Assembly: GCF_026342405.1 (NCBI RefSeq)
Contig: NZ_JAPEMU010000001.1
Coordinates: forward strand, 8,308,001-8,372,000
DNA from: Kitasatospora sp. NBC_00240
Lineage (GTDB): Bacteria > Actinomycetota > Actinomycetes > Streptomycetales > Streptomycetaceae
Direction of reading: 5' to 3'
Length of the DNA stretch: 64,000 nucleotides
Shown here: piece after piece, positions 7,859 through 16,622 of the stretch
How the letters are laid out: every line of letters starts with the position of its first letter
Position numbering within the stretch: position 1 is the stretch's first letter
Program-made: the position numbers and the translations under genes
The notes under the pieces: model-generated
What the model was told of the DNA's origin: nothing
What the model saw: only the letters and a program-made list of their open reading frames with translations
Database searches by the model: none

Positions 7859-8485
7859 TCAGTGCACCCGGCCCGCGTAGCGCTGGGTGAACCGGGTGCC
7901 GGTGCCGGCCGTCACGGTGACGTCGTAGTGGCCCTGGCGGTCCGGTGGCCGGACCAGCCTGCTCTGCTTGCCGGGCTTGACCCAGACGGTCTGCGCCGAG
8001 CCGTCGAAGTCGTTCGGCGCGGCGGTGAAGCAGATGTCCGTCATCCCGTCGTTGGCCAACTGCAGTGTCAGACGGGCGGAGTTGCTGGGATCGGCGGTCA
8101 CGATGGGCACGCCGACGTCGTTGTGGCCCTCCTGGCCGTCCCGGATCACCGTGCCGGCGAAGCGGCGGACGAAGCCGTCCGGGCCGTGCACGGTGAAGTC
8201 GTAGCGTCCGTTCGTCCTCGCGGCGTCCCAGGTGCAGGTGCGGGACGCTCCGGGCGTGACGGTGAACGGGGTGCCGGCGAACGGGAGGACGATGTTCGGG
8301 TACACGGTGTAGGGGTAGCCCACCGTGCCGTCGTTGTGAGGTCGCCGCGTCGGGCGAGCACGGCTGGTTGACGCCGACCTGGCCGGGCCGGCGTCGGGCG
8401 GGGGCGCCGGGCGCGGGGCGGGTGTACCGGGTCGGACGGGTCGGGAGGGTGGTGCGCAGTTGGCTGTACAACTGGGCGCCTTCAT
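7859..8485 (-). pseudogene. C-terminal remnant of a phospholipase C
   Basis: From about 8320 down to 7859 the frame encodes two copies of the C-terminal beta domain (DUF756/PF05506) of phosphocholine-specific phospholipase C: one reads YDFTVHGPDGFVRRFAG, the other YDVTVTAGTGTRFTQRYAG. The same domain pair is intact in the phospholipase at 29902-32448. The roughly 500-residue catalytic phosphoesterase domain is absent; the 55 residues after ATG 8485 are low-complexity and unrelated. Either a degenerate paralogue or an orphan secreted domain lacking a signal peptide. Confidence 0.65.
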
Positions 8486-8556
8486 TCATCCGAAGTCCGG
8501 CGGCCGGAGCATGAACGACGTATGACAGGACGTCGGGACCAGCGGGAACTCCCGTC

Positions 8557-8631
8557 GACCGCGACGCCTTCGATCGTGACGCCCGCAACCGCGACGCCCG
8601 CAACCGCGACGCCCTCGACCGCGACGCCCTC
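8557..8631. repeat. 15-bp minisatellite, five units
   Basis: Five head-to-tail 15-bp units of the form GACCGCGACGCCCTC with few substitutions. In the + frame each unit would encode the pentapeptide [D/N]RDA[L/F/R], but a stop lies shortly upstream and no start codon is available, so it does not appear to be part of a gene. Confidence 0.7.
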
Positions 8632-8804
8632 GACCGGCGAACCGACAGCCGGGCGAGCCGCCGGTGGGCCCCGGCGCGCGGCCCGGTGATCCTGCGGCGG
8701 AGACGGAGCGGCCTACGATCGTCCTACCGCCCGGGGTGGGCCCGCCGATCCCGGCGGGGCCGCCCCTGATGTCCAACTGTCCCCCTGAGCAAGGAGATCC
8801 CCGC

Positions 8805-9131
8805 GTGCGCAGATCATCGACGGAACAGGTCCGGCCGCTCCCCGAGGGCTCGGCGCTGTCCCTCTGGTCGAAGGATTCGCTGCTGTCCGTCGGGTCGGTG
8901 GGCTCGGTGCTGTCCATCGGCTCGGTCGGGTCGGTGTTGTCGATCGGGTCCGTCGGCTCCGCCCTCTCGGTGCTCTCGGTGGGCTCCTGGGCGAGTACGG
9001 GCTCGTTGCTCTCCGCGCGTTCCCGCTGGTCCGTGATGTCGTGGCGGTCCAGCGCCGGGGTGCTCTCCGCCGGCGCCGTGGCGGCGGCCGCGGCCGTCCT
9101 GCTGCTCCGGAGCCGGCGTCCGGCGGAATGA
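8805..9131 (+). CDS. LSIGSVGS-repeat membrane-anchored small protein
   Basis: GTG 8805 follows AAGGAGAT with ideal spacing and gives a 108-residue protein. Residues about 20-75 are an imperfect repeat of roughly nine residues (LSVGSVGSV, LSIGSVGSV, LSIGSVGSA ...), Ser/Gly/Val/Leu-rich with almost no charge, which could form a beta-solenoid or stacked sheet. A hydrophobic helix (SAGAVAAAAAVLLL) near the C-terminus and the basic end RSRRPAE would anchor it in the membrane with the C-terminus inside. A strong terminator follows. I know no function. Short proteins of this kind occur in actinomycetes (recollection, not checked). Confidence 0.75.
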   Translation: MRRSSTEQVRPLPEGSALSLWSKDSLLSVGSVGSVLSIGSVGSVLSIGSVGSALSVLSVGSWASTGSLLSARSRWSVMSWRSSAGVLSAGAVAAAAAVLLLRSRRPAE

Positions 9132-9166
9132 ATCCCCCCTGGCCTGAGCCAGGGACCTGCGACCAC

Positions 9167-9195
9167 GGCCCCCGTCGGATCATCCGACGGGGGCC
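9167..9195 (+). terminator. Rho-independent-type hairpin after repeat protein gene
   Basis: A 12-bp perfect stem (GGCCCCCGTCGG and complement) with a 5-nt loop lies 36 bp after the stop of the LSIGSVGS-repeat gene. Confidence 0.7.
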
Positions 9196-9565
9196 GGCCC
9201 GTGGGGCGGGCCCGGGCGAGCTGACCGTCCGGAAGATCAGCTGCTACCAACGCGCCGACGCCGACACGGATTTACCTGGATCGAGTGAGGCCTACCGGGA
9301 CACGCCGAGCGGTCCGCCGGCCCGCTGACAGGATCGTGCCGCACCGACCGTCCCACCTCTGCGAGCAGAGTGCCGACCGGCACCTCCGGCACCCCGTTAC
9401 GCCCTGAACCGGCTCCGGACGCGGCCCGACCACGCCTGGTGCGCCGGCTGTCCGGGCTGCCCGCGCGCCGTCCCGCCTCCGCATCGAACCCCGGCTCCGC
9501 CGCAGCCGTGGCCGCCCCGTCGGCCGTGCCGCCGCGGACCCTTCCGCCGACCCCGAGGAGTCCCC
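9196..9565. other. Leader region of the ABC exporter, no gene
   Basis: No frame here resembles a protein family. The segment should hold the promoter of the ABC exporter at 9566 (an AT-richer patch lies around 9268-9290) and ends in the GAGGAG ribosome binding site. Confidence 0.4.
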
Positions 9566-11620
9566 GTGTCCGAGCAGAACGTGCACCAGCCCCAGCAGCA
9601 GCACCAGCCACAACAGCAGCCGACGGACGACGACCGGCCCGGCGACGACCGGCCGGGTGCGGACGGCGAGCCCGGCGGCCCGCCCGACGCGGGCGTCGGG
9701 GGCACCGCCCCCGGCCGTGCGGCCGAGGTCGGGCACGCGGGGGAGGAACTCAGGTTCGTGCCGCCCGGGGACGCCCGGGAGGCCGCGGGCCGGACGCTGT
9801 CCGCCCGTGTGATGCTCCGCCGCCTGCCGCGGCTGGTCCGCCGTACCCTGGGCCTCGCCTGGCGGGTCGACCGGAGGTCCACCGCCCTGCTGCTGGTCTG
9901 CCAGGGACTCTCCGGGGTGCTGGGGGCCGTCGCCCTCTACGCCACCACCGGGGCCATCGGGGCCCTGATCGCGGCCGGTCCGGTCACCGGGCGGCTGCAC
10001 CAGGCCGGCCCGTCGGTGGCCCTGCTCGCCGTCTCCAGCGCCGTCCGGGCGCTGCTGGGCGCGGTCGTCGCGGGCCTGTCCGAACGGCTCTCGCCGCGGA
10101 TCGGACGGGAGGCGGAGCTGGAACTGCTGACCGTGGCGACCGCCGCCGAGCTCGCCGCGTACGACAACCCGGGGTACAACGACCGCTGGGACGCGGCGGA
10201 CCGGGGCGCCGAGACCGCCCGGGACCTGCTCGGCGACGCGCAGAACATCATCGCGTCCACGGTCTCGCTCGCGGCCGCCGCCGGGGTGCTCGCCACCCTG
10301 CACCCGCTGCTGCTGCCCTTCCTGCTGCTGGCCTCGCTGCCGCAGGGCGTGGCGGCCGTACGGTGCGCGCGGATCTACTACCTGGCGATGCTGGACACCG
10401 TCGAGGACCGCCGGGTGCTCGGGCTGCTCCGCTGGTTCCTGGTCGACAAGAACACCGCGGACCAGGTGCGTTCGGACACCGTGGCCGCCCACCTGCTCGA
10501 CAAGTACCGCCGGGCCGGCCACCGGATCGACCGGACCACCGACCAGGCCTCCTGGAAGTCCGCCCGGGTCACCCTGCTCGGTTCCGCCACCGCCGGGTTC
10601 GCCACCGCCCTGCTCTGGGCCGTCCTGCTGGCCCTGCTGTCCGGCGGGATGATCACCGTGGCCTCGGCCGGCACCGCGGTCTTCGCCCTGCGAACGGCCT
10701 CCAACGGCTTGCAGGGCATGGTCTCGCACGGCGCCCGGCTCTACCGCCTCGGGCTGTACCTGGACGACCTGTTCGCCTTCCTGGACGAGGCCGGCGGCCA
10801 CCGGATCGAACGCGGTGACATCCGGCCCGGGCCGCCGGGGGTGGTGGAGCTGCGCGGGGTCGGCTACTCGTACCAGGACGCGGAGCGGCCGGCGCTGGCC
10901 GACATCAGCCTGACCGTCCGCCGCGGCGAGATCGTGGCCCTGATCGGGGAGAACGGGTCCGGCAAGTCCACCTTGCTGAAGCTCGTCTCGGCGCTCTACC
11001 TGCCCACCGAGGGCGTCGTCGAGTGGGACGGCGTGCCGACCGGGAGCCTCGACGCGCAAGCCGCCTGGCGCTGGACCGCCCGTGTCCCGCAGGACTTCGC
11101 CCGCTGGCCGATGACGGCCCGGGAGAACATCGAGCTGGGCCGGCCCTCCGAGCGCGGTGACGCGGCCGTCCGGGAGGCCGCGGCGCTCTGCGGCGCGGAC
11201 GAGGTGCTGGGGTCGCTCCGCAACGGGCTCGACACCCTGCTCGCCCGTCAGTGGTGGGGCGGCCAGGAGCTGTCCGCCGGGCAGTGGCAGCGCTTCGCGG
11301 TCGCCCGGTCCTTCTTCCGCTCCACCCGGAGCCCCGGGCTGCTGATCCTGGACGAACCCACCTCCGCCCTCGACCCGCGGGCGGAGCACCGGATCTTCAA
11401 GAACCTGCGCGAGCTGGCGAGGGACCGGGCGGTGCTGCTGGTCACCCACAACCTGAGCAACGTGGTGGTGGCGGACCGGATCGTGGTGATGCGGGAGGGC
11501 CGGATCATCCAGCAGGGCGGCTGGGACGAACTCTCCGCCGCCCCCGGCCTGTTCAGGGAGCTCCTCGACCTCCAGCGGGACCGGTCCGTGCCCGCGCAGC
11601 GGCGGGCCGCCTCGGATTGA
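9566..11620 (+). CDS. ABC half-transporter (exporter type, TMD-NBD fusion)
   Basis: The 684-residue protein fuses a membrane domain (about residues 100-405) to an ATPase domain (about 425-665). The ATPase shows Walker A (GENGSGKST), a variant signature (LSAGQ) and Walker B (LLILDEPTS) plus the H-loop (VTHN). The first 90 residues are a hydrophilic, Gln/Asp/Pro-rich extension. The layout matches bacterial exporters of lipids, peptides or drugs, acting as homo- or heterodimers in the plasma membrane; the substrate is unknown. GTG 9566 follows GAGGAG. It is monocistronic, ending before a hairpin at 11703. Confidence 0.9.
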   Translation: MSEQNVHQPQQQHQPQQQPTDDDRPGDDRPGADGEPGGPPDAGVGGTAPGRAAEVGHAGEELRFVPPGDAREAAGRTLSARVMLRRLPRLVRRTLGLAWRVDRRSTALLLVCQGLSGVLGAVALYATTGAIGALIAAGPVTGRLHQAGPSVALLAVSSAVRALLGAVVAGLSERLSPRIGREAELELLTVATAAELAAYDNPGYNDRWDAADRGAETARDLLGDAQNIIASTVSLAAAAGVLATLHPLLLPFLLLASLPQGVAAVRCARIYYLAMLDTVEDRRVLGLLRWFLVDKNTADQVRSDTVAAHLLDKYRRAGHRIDRTTDQASWKSARVTLLGSATAGFATALLWAVLLALLSGGMITVASAGTAVFALRTASNGLQGMVSHGARLYRLGLYLDDLFAFLDEAGGHRIERGDIRPGPPGVVELRGVGYSYQDAERPALADISLTVRRGEIVALIGENGSGKSTLLKLVSALYLPTEGVVEWDGVPTGSLDAQAAWRWTARVPQDFARWPMTARENIELGRPSERGDAAVREAAALCGADEVLGSLRNGLDTLLARQWWGGQELSAGQWQRFAVARSFFRSTRSPGLLILDEPTSALDPRAEHRIFKNLRELARDRAVLLVTHNLSNVVVADRIVVMREGRIIQQGGWDELSAAPGLFRELLDLQRDRSVPAQRRAASD

Positions 11621-11633
11621 GGCGCTGCCGGTC

Positions 11634-11682
11634 GGTCTCGGTCCTCGGTCTCGGTCCTCGGTCCTCGGTCTCGGCCTCGGCC
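11634..11682. repeat. Short tandem repeat (GGTCTC/GGTCCTC)
   Basis: About seven imperfect 6-7-bp units GGTCTC and GGTCCTC in tandem, immediately after the ABC exporter stop codon. Likely replication slippage; no coding role. Confidence 0.6.
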
Positions 11683-11702
11683 CGGACGTCGGAGGTGCCG
11701 GC

Positions 11703-11759
11703 CCGGACAAGGGCGCCCGGGCCGGGCGGTGCGCTGCCCGGCCCGGCACCCTTGTCCGG
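11703..11759 (+). terminator. Long hairpin after ABC exporter
   Basis: CCGGACAAGGG pairs perfectly with CCCTTGTCCGG, and the interior (GCCCGGGCCGGGC with GCCCGGCCCGG) extends the stem to over 20 bp. It lies about 80 bp after the exporter gene and before the amidase gene. Confidence 0.65.
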
Positions 11760-11857
11760 CCCGACGCCGATGGCTAGGTTGACGCCCTGAGTCCGACCGG
11801 GGACGGCTGCCCACGCGGCGGAGCCCCCCGGCTACGGCACCGGCGAAGGGGCGCACG

Positions 11858-13366
11858 ATGACAGGCTGGACCGGCCGGACGGCCATGGAGATCGCCGAGG
11901 CCGTCCGGGGCCGGCGGGTGACGCCGCGCGAGGTGGTGGCCGAGCATCTGGCCCTGATCGAGCGGATCGACCCGCAGATCGGGGCCTTCCGGAAGGTGCT
12001 CGGCGAGCGCGCGCTCCGGGACGCGGACGCCCTCGCCGGGCACCCGGACCTCGCCGCGCTCCCGCTCGCCGGAGTGCCCGTCGCGGTCAAGGACAACCTG
12101 GCGGTGGCGGGCGAGGCGACCCGCAACGGATCGGCCGCGACCTCCGACGCCCCGGCCGCCGACGACCATGAGACGGTCCGGCGGCTACGCGCGGCCGGCG
12201 CCGTGGTCGTCGGCCTGACCTCGGTGCCCGAACTCTGCGTGTTCGGCACCACCGACAGCGTCTTCGGCACCACCCGGAGCCCCTGGGACCTCGCCCGCAG
12301 CGCCGGCGGCTCCTCCGGCGGCAGCGCCGCCGCGGTGGCCGCGGCCATGGTCCCGATCGTGGTCGGCAACGACGGCATGGGCTCGATCCGCATCCCGGCC
12401 GCCAACTGCGGCGTCCTCGGGCTCAAACCCGGCCACGGCGTCGTGCCCGCGGGCCTGGGCGTCGACGGATGGTCACGAATGGCCGAGAACGGCCCGATCG
12501 CCACCTGCGTCGCCGACGCCCGCCTGCTGCTCGCCGTGCTCGGCGGCGCCGCGGCCGGGTCCGGCGCGGCCCCCGCGGACGGCCCGGCGGCCGCGGCCCC
12601 TGGTGACGGCTCGCCGCTCCGGGTGGCGCTGTCCGTCCGCTGCCCCACCCGGGGCATCGGGGTGGCCGCGGACCGCACCGCCGCGGTCCGGGACACCGGC
12701 CGGCACCTCGCCGCCGCCGGGCACCGGGTGACCGCCGCGGAGGCGCCCTATCCGTTCTGGCTGGGGGCCGCCTCGGTCGCCCGCTGGCTCGCCGGCACGG
12801 CGGCGGACGCCCGCGGCCTCGACCCGGCGCTGCTCGCCCCTCGGACCCGCCGCCATGTCGCACTCGGACGCGCCGTCACCCGGGCCGGCCTGGTCCGCCC
12901 CGCCCAACGCACCCGTTGGCAGGACCGGATGGAACGGTTCTTCGTCCACCACGACGTCCTGGTCACGCCCGCGCTGGCCCGGGTGCCCCCGCCGGCCGTG
13001 AGCTGGCACACCCGCGGCTGGGCCGCCAACGTACTCTCCAACATCCGCTACGCGCCGTTCAGCCACCCCTGGAACCTCGCCCGCTGGCCCGCGCTCGTCC
13101 TGCCCGTGCCGAGCCAGGCTCCCGGTCCGGCGTCCGGTGGGCTGCCGGCCTCCGTCCAGCTGGTCGCGCCGCCGGGCGGTGAGGAGCTCCTCCTCGCGCT
13201 GGCGGCGGAGCGGCCGCTCGGGCCCGCGCCCCCGCCGCCCGACGCGCCCCCCGCCGGTGCCCGTGCCCGCTGCACGCCGCCCCAGGGTCAGGCCGGGGCG
13301 AAGGTCCGGCGCAGCTGGGCCACCAGTTCGTCCGGGTCGGCGGGGTGGCAGCGGGCGCCGAGGTAG
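11858..13366 (+). CDS. Amidase (amidase signature family)
   Basis: The 502-residue frame carries the amidase signature: catalytic Lys in VAVKDN, the Gly/Ser-rich segment AGGSSGGSAAAVAAAM and the nucleophile Ser in GMGSIRIPAANCG, forming the Ser-cisSer-Lys triad. Such enzymes hydrolyse amides in the cytoplasm; the substrate cannot be told from sequence. The domain ends near residue 450 and the last 45 residues are low-complexity, reading through into the end of the convergent monooxygenase gene (79-bp overlap). The ATG at 11858 is the natural start (MTGWTGRTAMEIAEAV). Confidence 0.88.
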   Translation: MTGWTGRTAMEIAEAVRGRRVTPREVVAEHLALIERIDPQIGAFRKVLGERALRDADALAGHPDLAALPLAGVPVAVKDNLAVAGEATRNGSAATSDAPAADDHETVRRLRAAGAVVVGLTSVPELCVFGTTDSVFGTTRSPWDLARSAGGSSGGSAAAVAAAMVPIVVGNDGMGSIRIPAANCGVLGLKPGHGVVPAGLGVDGWSRMAENGPIATCVADARLLLAVLGGAAAGSGAAPADGPAAAAPGDGSPLRVALSVRCPTRGIGVAADRTAAVRDTGRHLAAAGHRVTAAEAPYPFWLGAASVARWLAGTAADARGLDPALLAPRTRRHVALGRAVTRAGLVRPAQRTRWQDRMERFFVHHDVLVTPALARVPPPAVSWHTRGWAANVLSNIRYAPFSHPWNLARWPALVLPVPSQAPGPASGGLPASVQLVAPPGGEELLLALAAERPLGPAPPPPDAPPAGARARCTPPQGQAGAKVRRSWATSSSGSAGWQRAPR

Positions 13367-14916
13367 CCGTCTGGCCGGATGGTGACGGCTTCGCCGGGGC
13401 GGGCCGCGTACACGGCGGCGAAGGCGCCGTCGCTGTCCTGGACGCAGGGCAGCCGGACGCCGTCCGGCCGGGCGTCCGGCGCGAGTACGACGTAGACGTC
13501 CAGCAGGCCGTGCGCGGCCGCCGTCGCCGCTTCGGCGCAGCGGTGCAGCAGCTCCGTCGGGGTGTCCGGTCCGGCGTGCAGGAGCAGCGTGTGGTGCGGC
13601 CCGCGGAGCAGGTCGAACAGGCGCAGCGGGTACCGGGCGAGGTCGCGCAGGAGCCCGCCGCAGTCGGGTGCCCGGTCGCCGGGGGCGGGGCCGGCCTCCC
13701 CCTCGGCGGCGGTGCCGTCGACCAGCGAGCTGCCCCGGTAGTTCACCAGCAGCTGGGCCTCGCGCAGCAGGGTGGTGGTGAAGTCGTCGGTATCGGACTC
13801 GACGCCGGCCCGGGCGTGCCGCACGGTACGGCCGACGACCTCCTCGCCGATCGGGTGCCGTTCCGCCTGGTAGGTGTCGAGCAGGCCGTCCTCGGCCGCC
13901 CCGCTGACGACCAGGGCCAGCTTCCAGGCCAGGTTGTAGGCGTCCTGCACGCCGGTGTTCATCCCCTGCGCGCCGGTGGGCGGGTGGATGTGGGCGGCGT
14001 CCCCGGCGAGGAAGACCCGGCCCTCGCGATAGCGGTCGACCAGGCGGTGGCTGATCCGGAAGACGGACGACCAGCGCAGCTCGGAGGCGGTGGTCGGGGT
14101 GGGGGAGAGCCGGTCCAGGACGGTCTGGATGTGTCGCAGCTGCGGGGTGCGGCCGGACTCCAGCCCGTGCGCGACCTCCCCGTTGGTGCCGCCGACCGCC
14201 GCCACGGCCTCCAGCTCGGCCGGTACCAGCATGGACATCCGGTAGCGCTTGCGGCCGGGGAGCGGGATGCAGACCAGCACGTCGTCGATGCGGCCCTCGG
14301 CGTCGTGGTGGACGACGCGCAGACCGAAGCCGGCCGGCAGGTCCCAGTCCACCTCGACGTCCCCGAGCATGTACTGCTCCGGGAAGGCGTCGCCGTCGAA
14401 GCGGATCCCCATCGCCCGGCGGACCGGACTGTGCGCGCCGTCGCATCCGATCAGGTAGCGGGCCTGGACGTCCTCGCGGCCCTCCGGCGTCCTGAGCACG
14501 GCCCGGACGCCGTCGCCGTCCTGGCCGAGGTCGATCAGCTCCGTCCCGCGCTCGACGGCGGTGCCGTACCCCGCGAGGTGGGCGGTCAGCAGCCGTTCGG
14601 TCGTGTACTGCGGGATCGCAGCGAAGCCGTACGGGATGTCCGCCGGCAGGTCCAGGTCGATCCGCGGGCCGGGCTTCCCGTCGACGACGGTCAGCTGGCC
14701 GAGCATCGGGAGGGCAGCGTCCAGGGCCTCGCGGGCCAGGCCCATCGCGTCCCAGATCTCCAGTGTCCGGGGCTGGATGCCGACGGCCTTGGCATAGGGC
14801 TGCGGTTCGGCGAGTTTGTCGACGATCCGGCAGTCGACACCGCGTCGTCGCAGTTCAGCCGCGGCGGTCAGGCCGACCGGGCCCGCTCCTACCACCAGCA
14901 CCTCGGTGTCGCCCAT
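13288..14916 (-). CDS. FAD-dependent aromatic hydroxylase-type monooxygenase
   Basis: The 542-residue protein belongs to the group A flavoprotein monooxygenases (PHBH fold). It has the N-terminal dinucleotide-binding GAGPVGLTAAAEL, the middle motif GCDGAHSPVRR and the FAD ribityl motif GDAAHIHPPTGAQGMNTG, followed by a thioredoxin-like C-terminal domain (about 400-542) found in phenol hydroxylase and polyketide-tailoring members. These use NADPH and O2 to hydroxylate aromatic rings. ATG 14916 gives a standard N-terminus. The partner amidase converges on it and overlaps its 3' end. Confidence 0.9.
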   Translation of the reverse strand: MGDTEVLVVGAGPVGLTAAAELRRRGVDCRIVDKLAEPQPYAKAVGIQPRTLEIWDAMGLAREALDAALPMLGQLTVVDGKPGPRIDLDLPADIPYGFAAIPQYTTERLLTAHLAGYGTAVERGTELIDLGQDGDGVRAVLRTPEGREDVQARYLIGCDGAHSPVRRAMGIRFDGDAFPEQYMLGDVEVDWDLPAGFGLRVVHHDAEGRIDDVLVCIPLPGRKRYRMSMLVPAELEAVAAVGGTNGEVAHGLESGRTPQLRHIQTVLDRLSPTPTTASELRWSSVFRISHRLVDRYREGRVFLAGDAAHIHPPTGAQGMNTGVQDAYNLAWKLALVVSGAAEDGLLDTYQAERHPIGEEVVGRTVRHARAGVESDTDDFTTTLLREAQLLVNYRGSSLVDGTAAEGEAGPAPGDRAPDCGGLLRDLARYPLRLFDLLRGPHHTLLLHAGPDTPTELLHRCAEAATAAAHGLLDVYVVLAPDARPDGVRLPCVQDSDGAFAAVYAARPGEAVTIRPDGYLGARCHPADPDELVAQLRRTFAPA

Positions 14917-15035
14917 GGTCTCTCCCGGCGTCGGGGCGATGCACGACCGCATCACCTTCAGCCTGCCCCCGCCGGGCCCGGGCCCGCCACTCGCGCGGGC
15001 CGCCCGCGAGCACTGCCGTCCGGCGTCCGGGCAGC

Positions 15036-15458
15036 TCAGAGCCGTGGCGCCGGCCCGGCAGGCAGTGTGTCGTCCGGCGGGAAGTACGCGGTGACCGGAC
15101 CGCCGGCGCCGTCGCGCTGGAACCACACCATCCGCCGCCGCGCCCCGATGTACGCGGGGGCGCTCACGTACAGGTCGTGCCGCGGCGCCCGCTCGTTGCC
15201 CGGGGCGAGCGCCGCGTCGGTGGCGTCCGAGGCGATCGTGCGCAGCAGGGCCAGCACGGTCGCCTCGGCCGCGGCCGGGGCGATGGCGAGGTCCGCGAGG
15301 GCCCGCCAGAGCTCGGCCGACACGAAGCTGATCCGCGAATTCCCCAGCGCCGGGTGCGGCCGGGGGTCCCGGTACGGGTAGACGGTCAGGCCGTGGCGGT
15401 CGCGGGTGGCGGGGAGGTCCGGCGGCGGGCCGGGGGCCGCCGGTGGATCGGAGGTCAT
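15036..15458 (-). CDS. Hypothetical protein
   Basis: A 140-residue cytoplasmic protein from ATG 15458 with an N-terminal Pro-rich stretch and the motif GNSRISFVSAELWRALADLA. Its C-terminal half contains RHDLYVSAPAYIGARRRMVWFQRD and ends near AYFPPDD, suggesting an alpha/beta fold. I do not recognise the family. It sits 119 bp upstream of the leftward monooxygenase gene and could be cotranscribed with it. Confidence 0.6.
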   Translation of the reverse strand: MTSDPPAAPGPPPDLPATRDRHGLTVYPYRDPRPHPALGNSRISFVSAELWRALADLAIAPAAAEATVLALLRTIASDATDAALAPGNERAPRHDLYVSAPAYIGARRRMVWFQRDGAGGPVTAYFPPDDTLPAGPAPRL

Positions 15459-15534
15459 GACGGGCACGGTAGCGCGCCGGCGCCCGGAGCGGGCCGGATG
15501 CCCTGATGCGTCCGCCGCGGGCCGGTCACCTGTC

Positions 15535-15650
15535 ACCCTGTCGCCCGGCACCACTCGCCCGGCACCACTCGCCCCTCGCCTGTCGCCCCTCGCCCGTCAC
15601 CGCTCGCCCGTCACCGCTCGCCCGTTACCGCTCGCCCGTCACCCGCTCGA
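15535..15650. repeat. Tandem repeat, ~12-14-bp units
   Basis: Repeated units of the form CTCGCCCGTCACCG and CTCGCCCGGCACCA run head to tail between the divergent hypothetical (start 15458) and DinB-like (start 15765) genes. Possible slippage product; it could affect promoter spacing. Confidence 0.6.
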
Positions 15651-15764
15651 CGGCGGGTCGGCCGCGGCCCCGGCCTGTCGCCGGCCCCGGACGGCCCCGG
15701 ACGGGGCACAATCGAGGCGGCCACCGGTCGTGGAGCGCGCCGGGCACGCCGGGAGGAGCCCTTG

Positions 15765-16274
15765 ATGAACTGTGCCGGTCTGCTGGCCGACGCCTTCGGC
15801 CGGATCCGTACGGCCGTCCACGACGTGGTCGAGGGGCTCGACGCCGACGACCTCGCCGTCCGCCTCGACGAGGGCGCGAACTCGATCGCCTGGCTGGTCT
15901 GGCACCTGACCCGGATCCAGGACGACCACATCGCCGACGTCGCCGGCACCGAGCAGGTCTGGACCGCGCAAGGCTGGGCCGACCGCTTCGCGCTGCCCTT
16001 CCCGCCCCGGGCCACCGGGTACGGCCACACCGCCCGCGAGGTGGCGCGGCTCCGGGTGGCGTCGGGCGGGCTGCTCACCGGCTACCACGACGCCGTGCAC
16101 GAGCGGACCCTGGCCTTCGTCGGCACGCTCGCCGGCGCCGCCCTCGACCGGGTGGTGGACGAGCGGTGGACGCCGCCGGTGACCCTGGGCGTACGGCTGG
16201 TCAGCGTGCTGTCGGACGACCTCCAGCACATCGGCCAGGCCGCGTTCGTCCGCGGCGCGCTGCTGCGGCGGTAG
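15765..16274 (+). CDS. DinB/DUF664-family protein
   Basis: A 169-residue four-helix-bundle protein of the DinB/YfiT-like superfamily. It has the typical WLVWHLTRIQDDHIADV segment and a late LQHIGQAAFVRG helix; with WHLTRIQDDH these provide the His residues of the usual metal site. Related proteins act as metal-dependent thiol S-transferases (mycothiol- or bacillithiol-linked) or have unknown roles. ATG 15765 is preferred over TTG 15762 because GGGAGGAG sits 6-7 nt before it. Monocistronic. Confidence 0.8.
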   Translation: MNCAGLLADAFGRIRTAVHDVVEGLDADDLAVRLDEGANSIAWLVWHLTRIQDDHIADVAGTEQVWTAQGWADRFALPFPPRATGYGHTAREVARLRVASGGLLTGYHDAVHERTLAFVGTLAGAALDRVVDERWTPPVTLGVRLVSVLSDDLQHIGQAAFVRGALLRR

Positions 16275-16622
16275 CGGGCGGCGGACGGCGCCCCGCTGAC
16301 CGGCGGCGACGAGCACACCCCGGCCGACCTCGACGCCGCGCGCCCCGACGGCGTCCCGGTGATCGCCACCAACGCGCGCACATCAGGCTGGCCGCGCCCC
16401 GCAGCAACGGCGGCGCCACGGGCCGTCGTCCTGCAGCCCGCAGCCCGCAGCCCGCAGCCCGCGCACCGGCCCCGGGCGGTCCGGTCGTCGGGCCATGGGC
16501 CGGGGGGGCGACAGCCGGACCGCAAGGGGCTGCCCACCCTCGCGCCGGCCGTGGGCGGCCCGCCCGGCGAGGGGCGAGCCGTCCGGCAACCGGTCGCAGC
16601 ACGGCCGGGCCGGCGGCGGGTC
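16275..16622. other. Intergenic stretch with heptamer repeat and possible gene remnant
   Basis: No intact gene. From 16275 to about 16400 the + strand reads, with one frame change, like the middle of an amidohydrolase-type protein (EHTPADLDAARPDGVPVIATN ... AHIRLA), a faint signal only. At 16434-16460 there are four tandem copies of the heptamer GCAGCCC. Confidence 0.3.

Noticed and set aside
9272..11749. An 825-codon open frame on the - strand opposite the ABC exporter
   Set aside because: The + strand has full Walker A, signature and Walker B motifs; the other strand has no recognisable feature.
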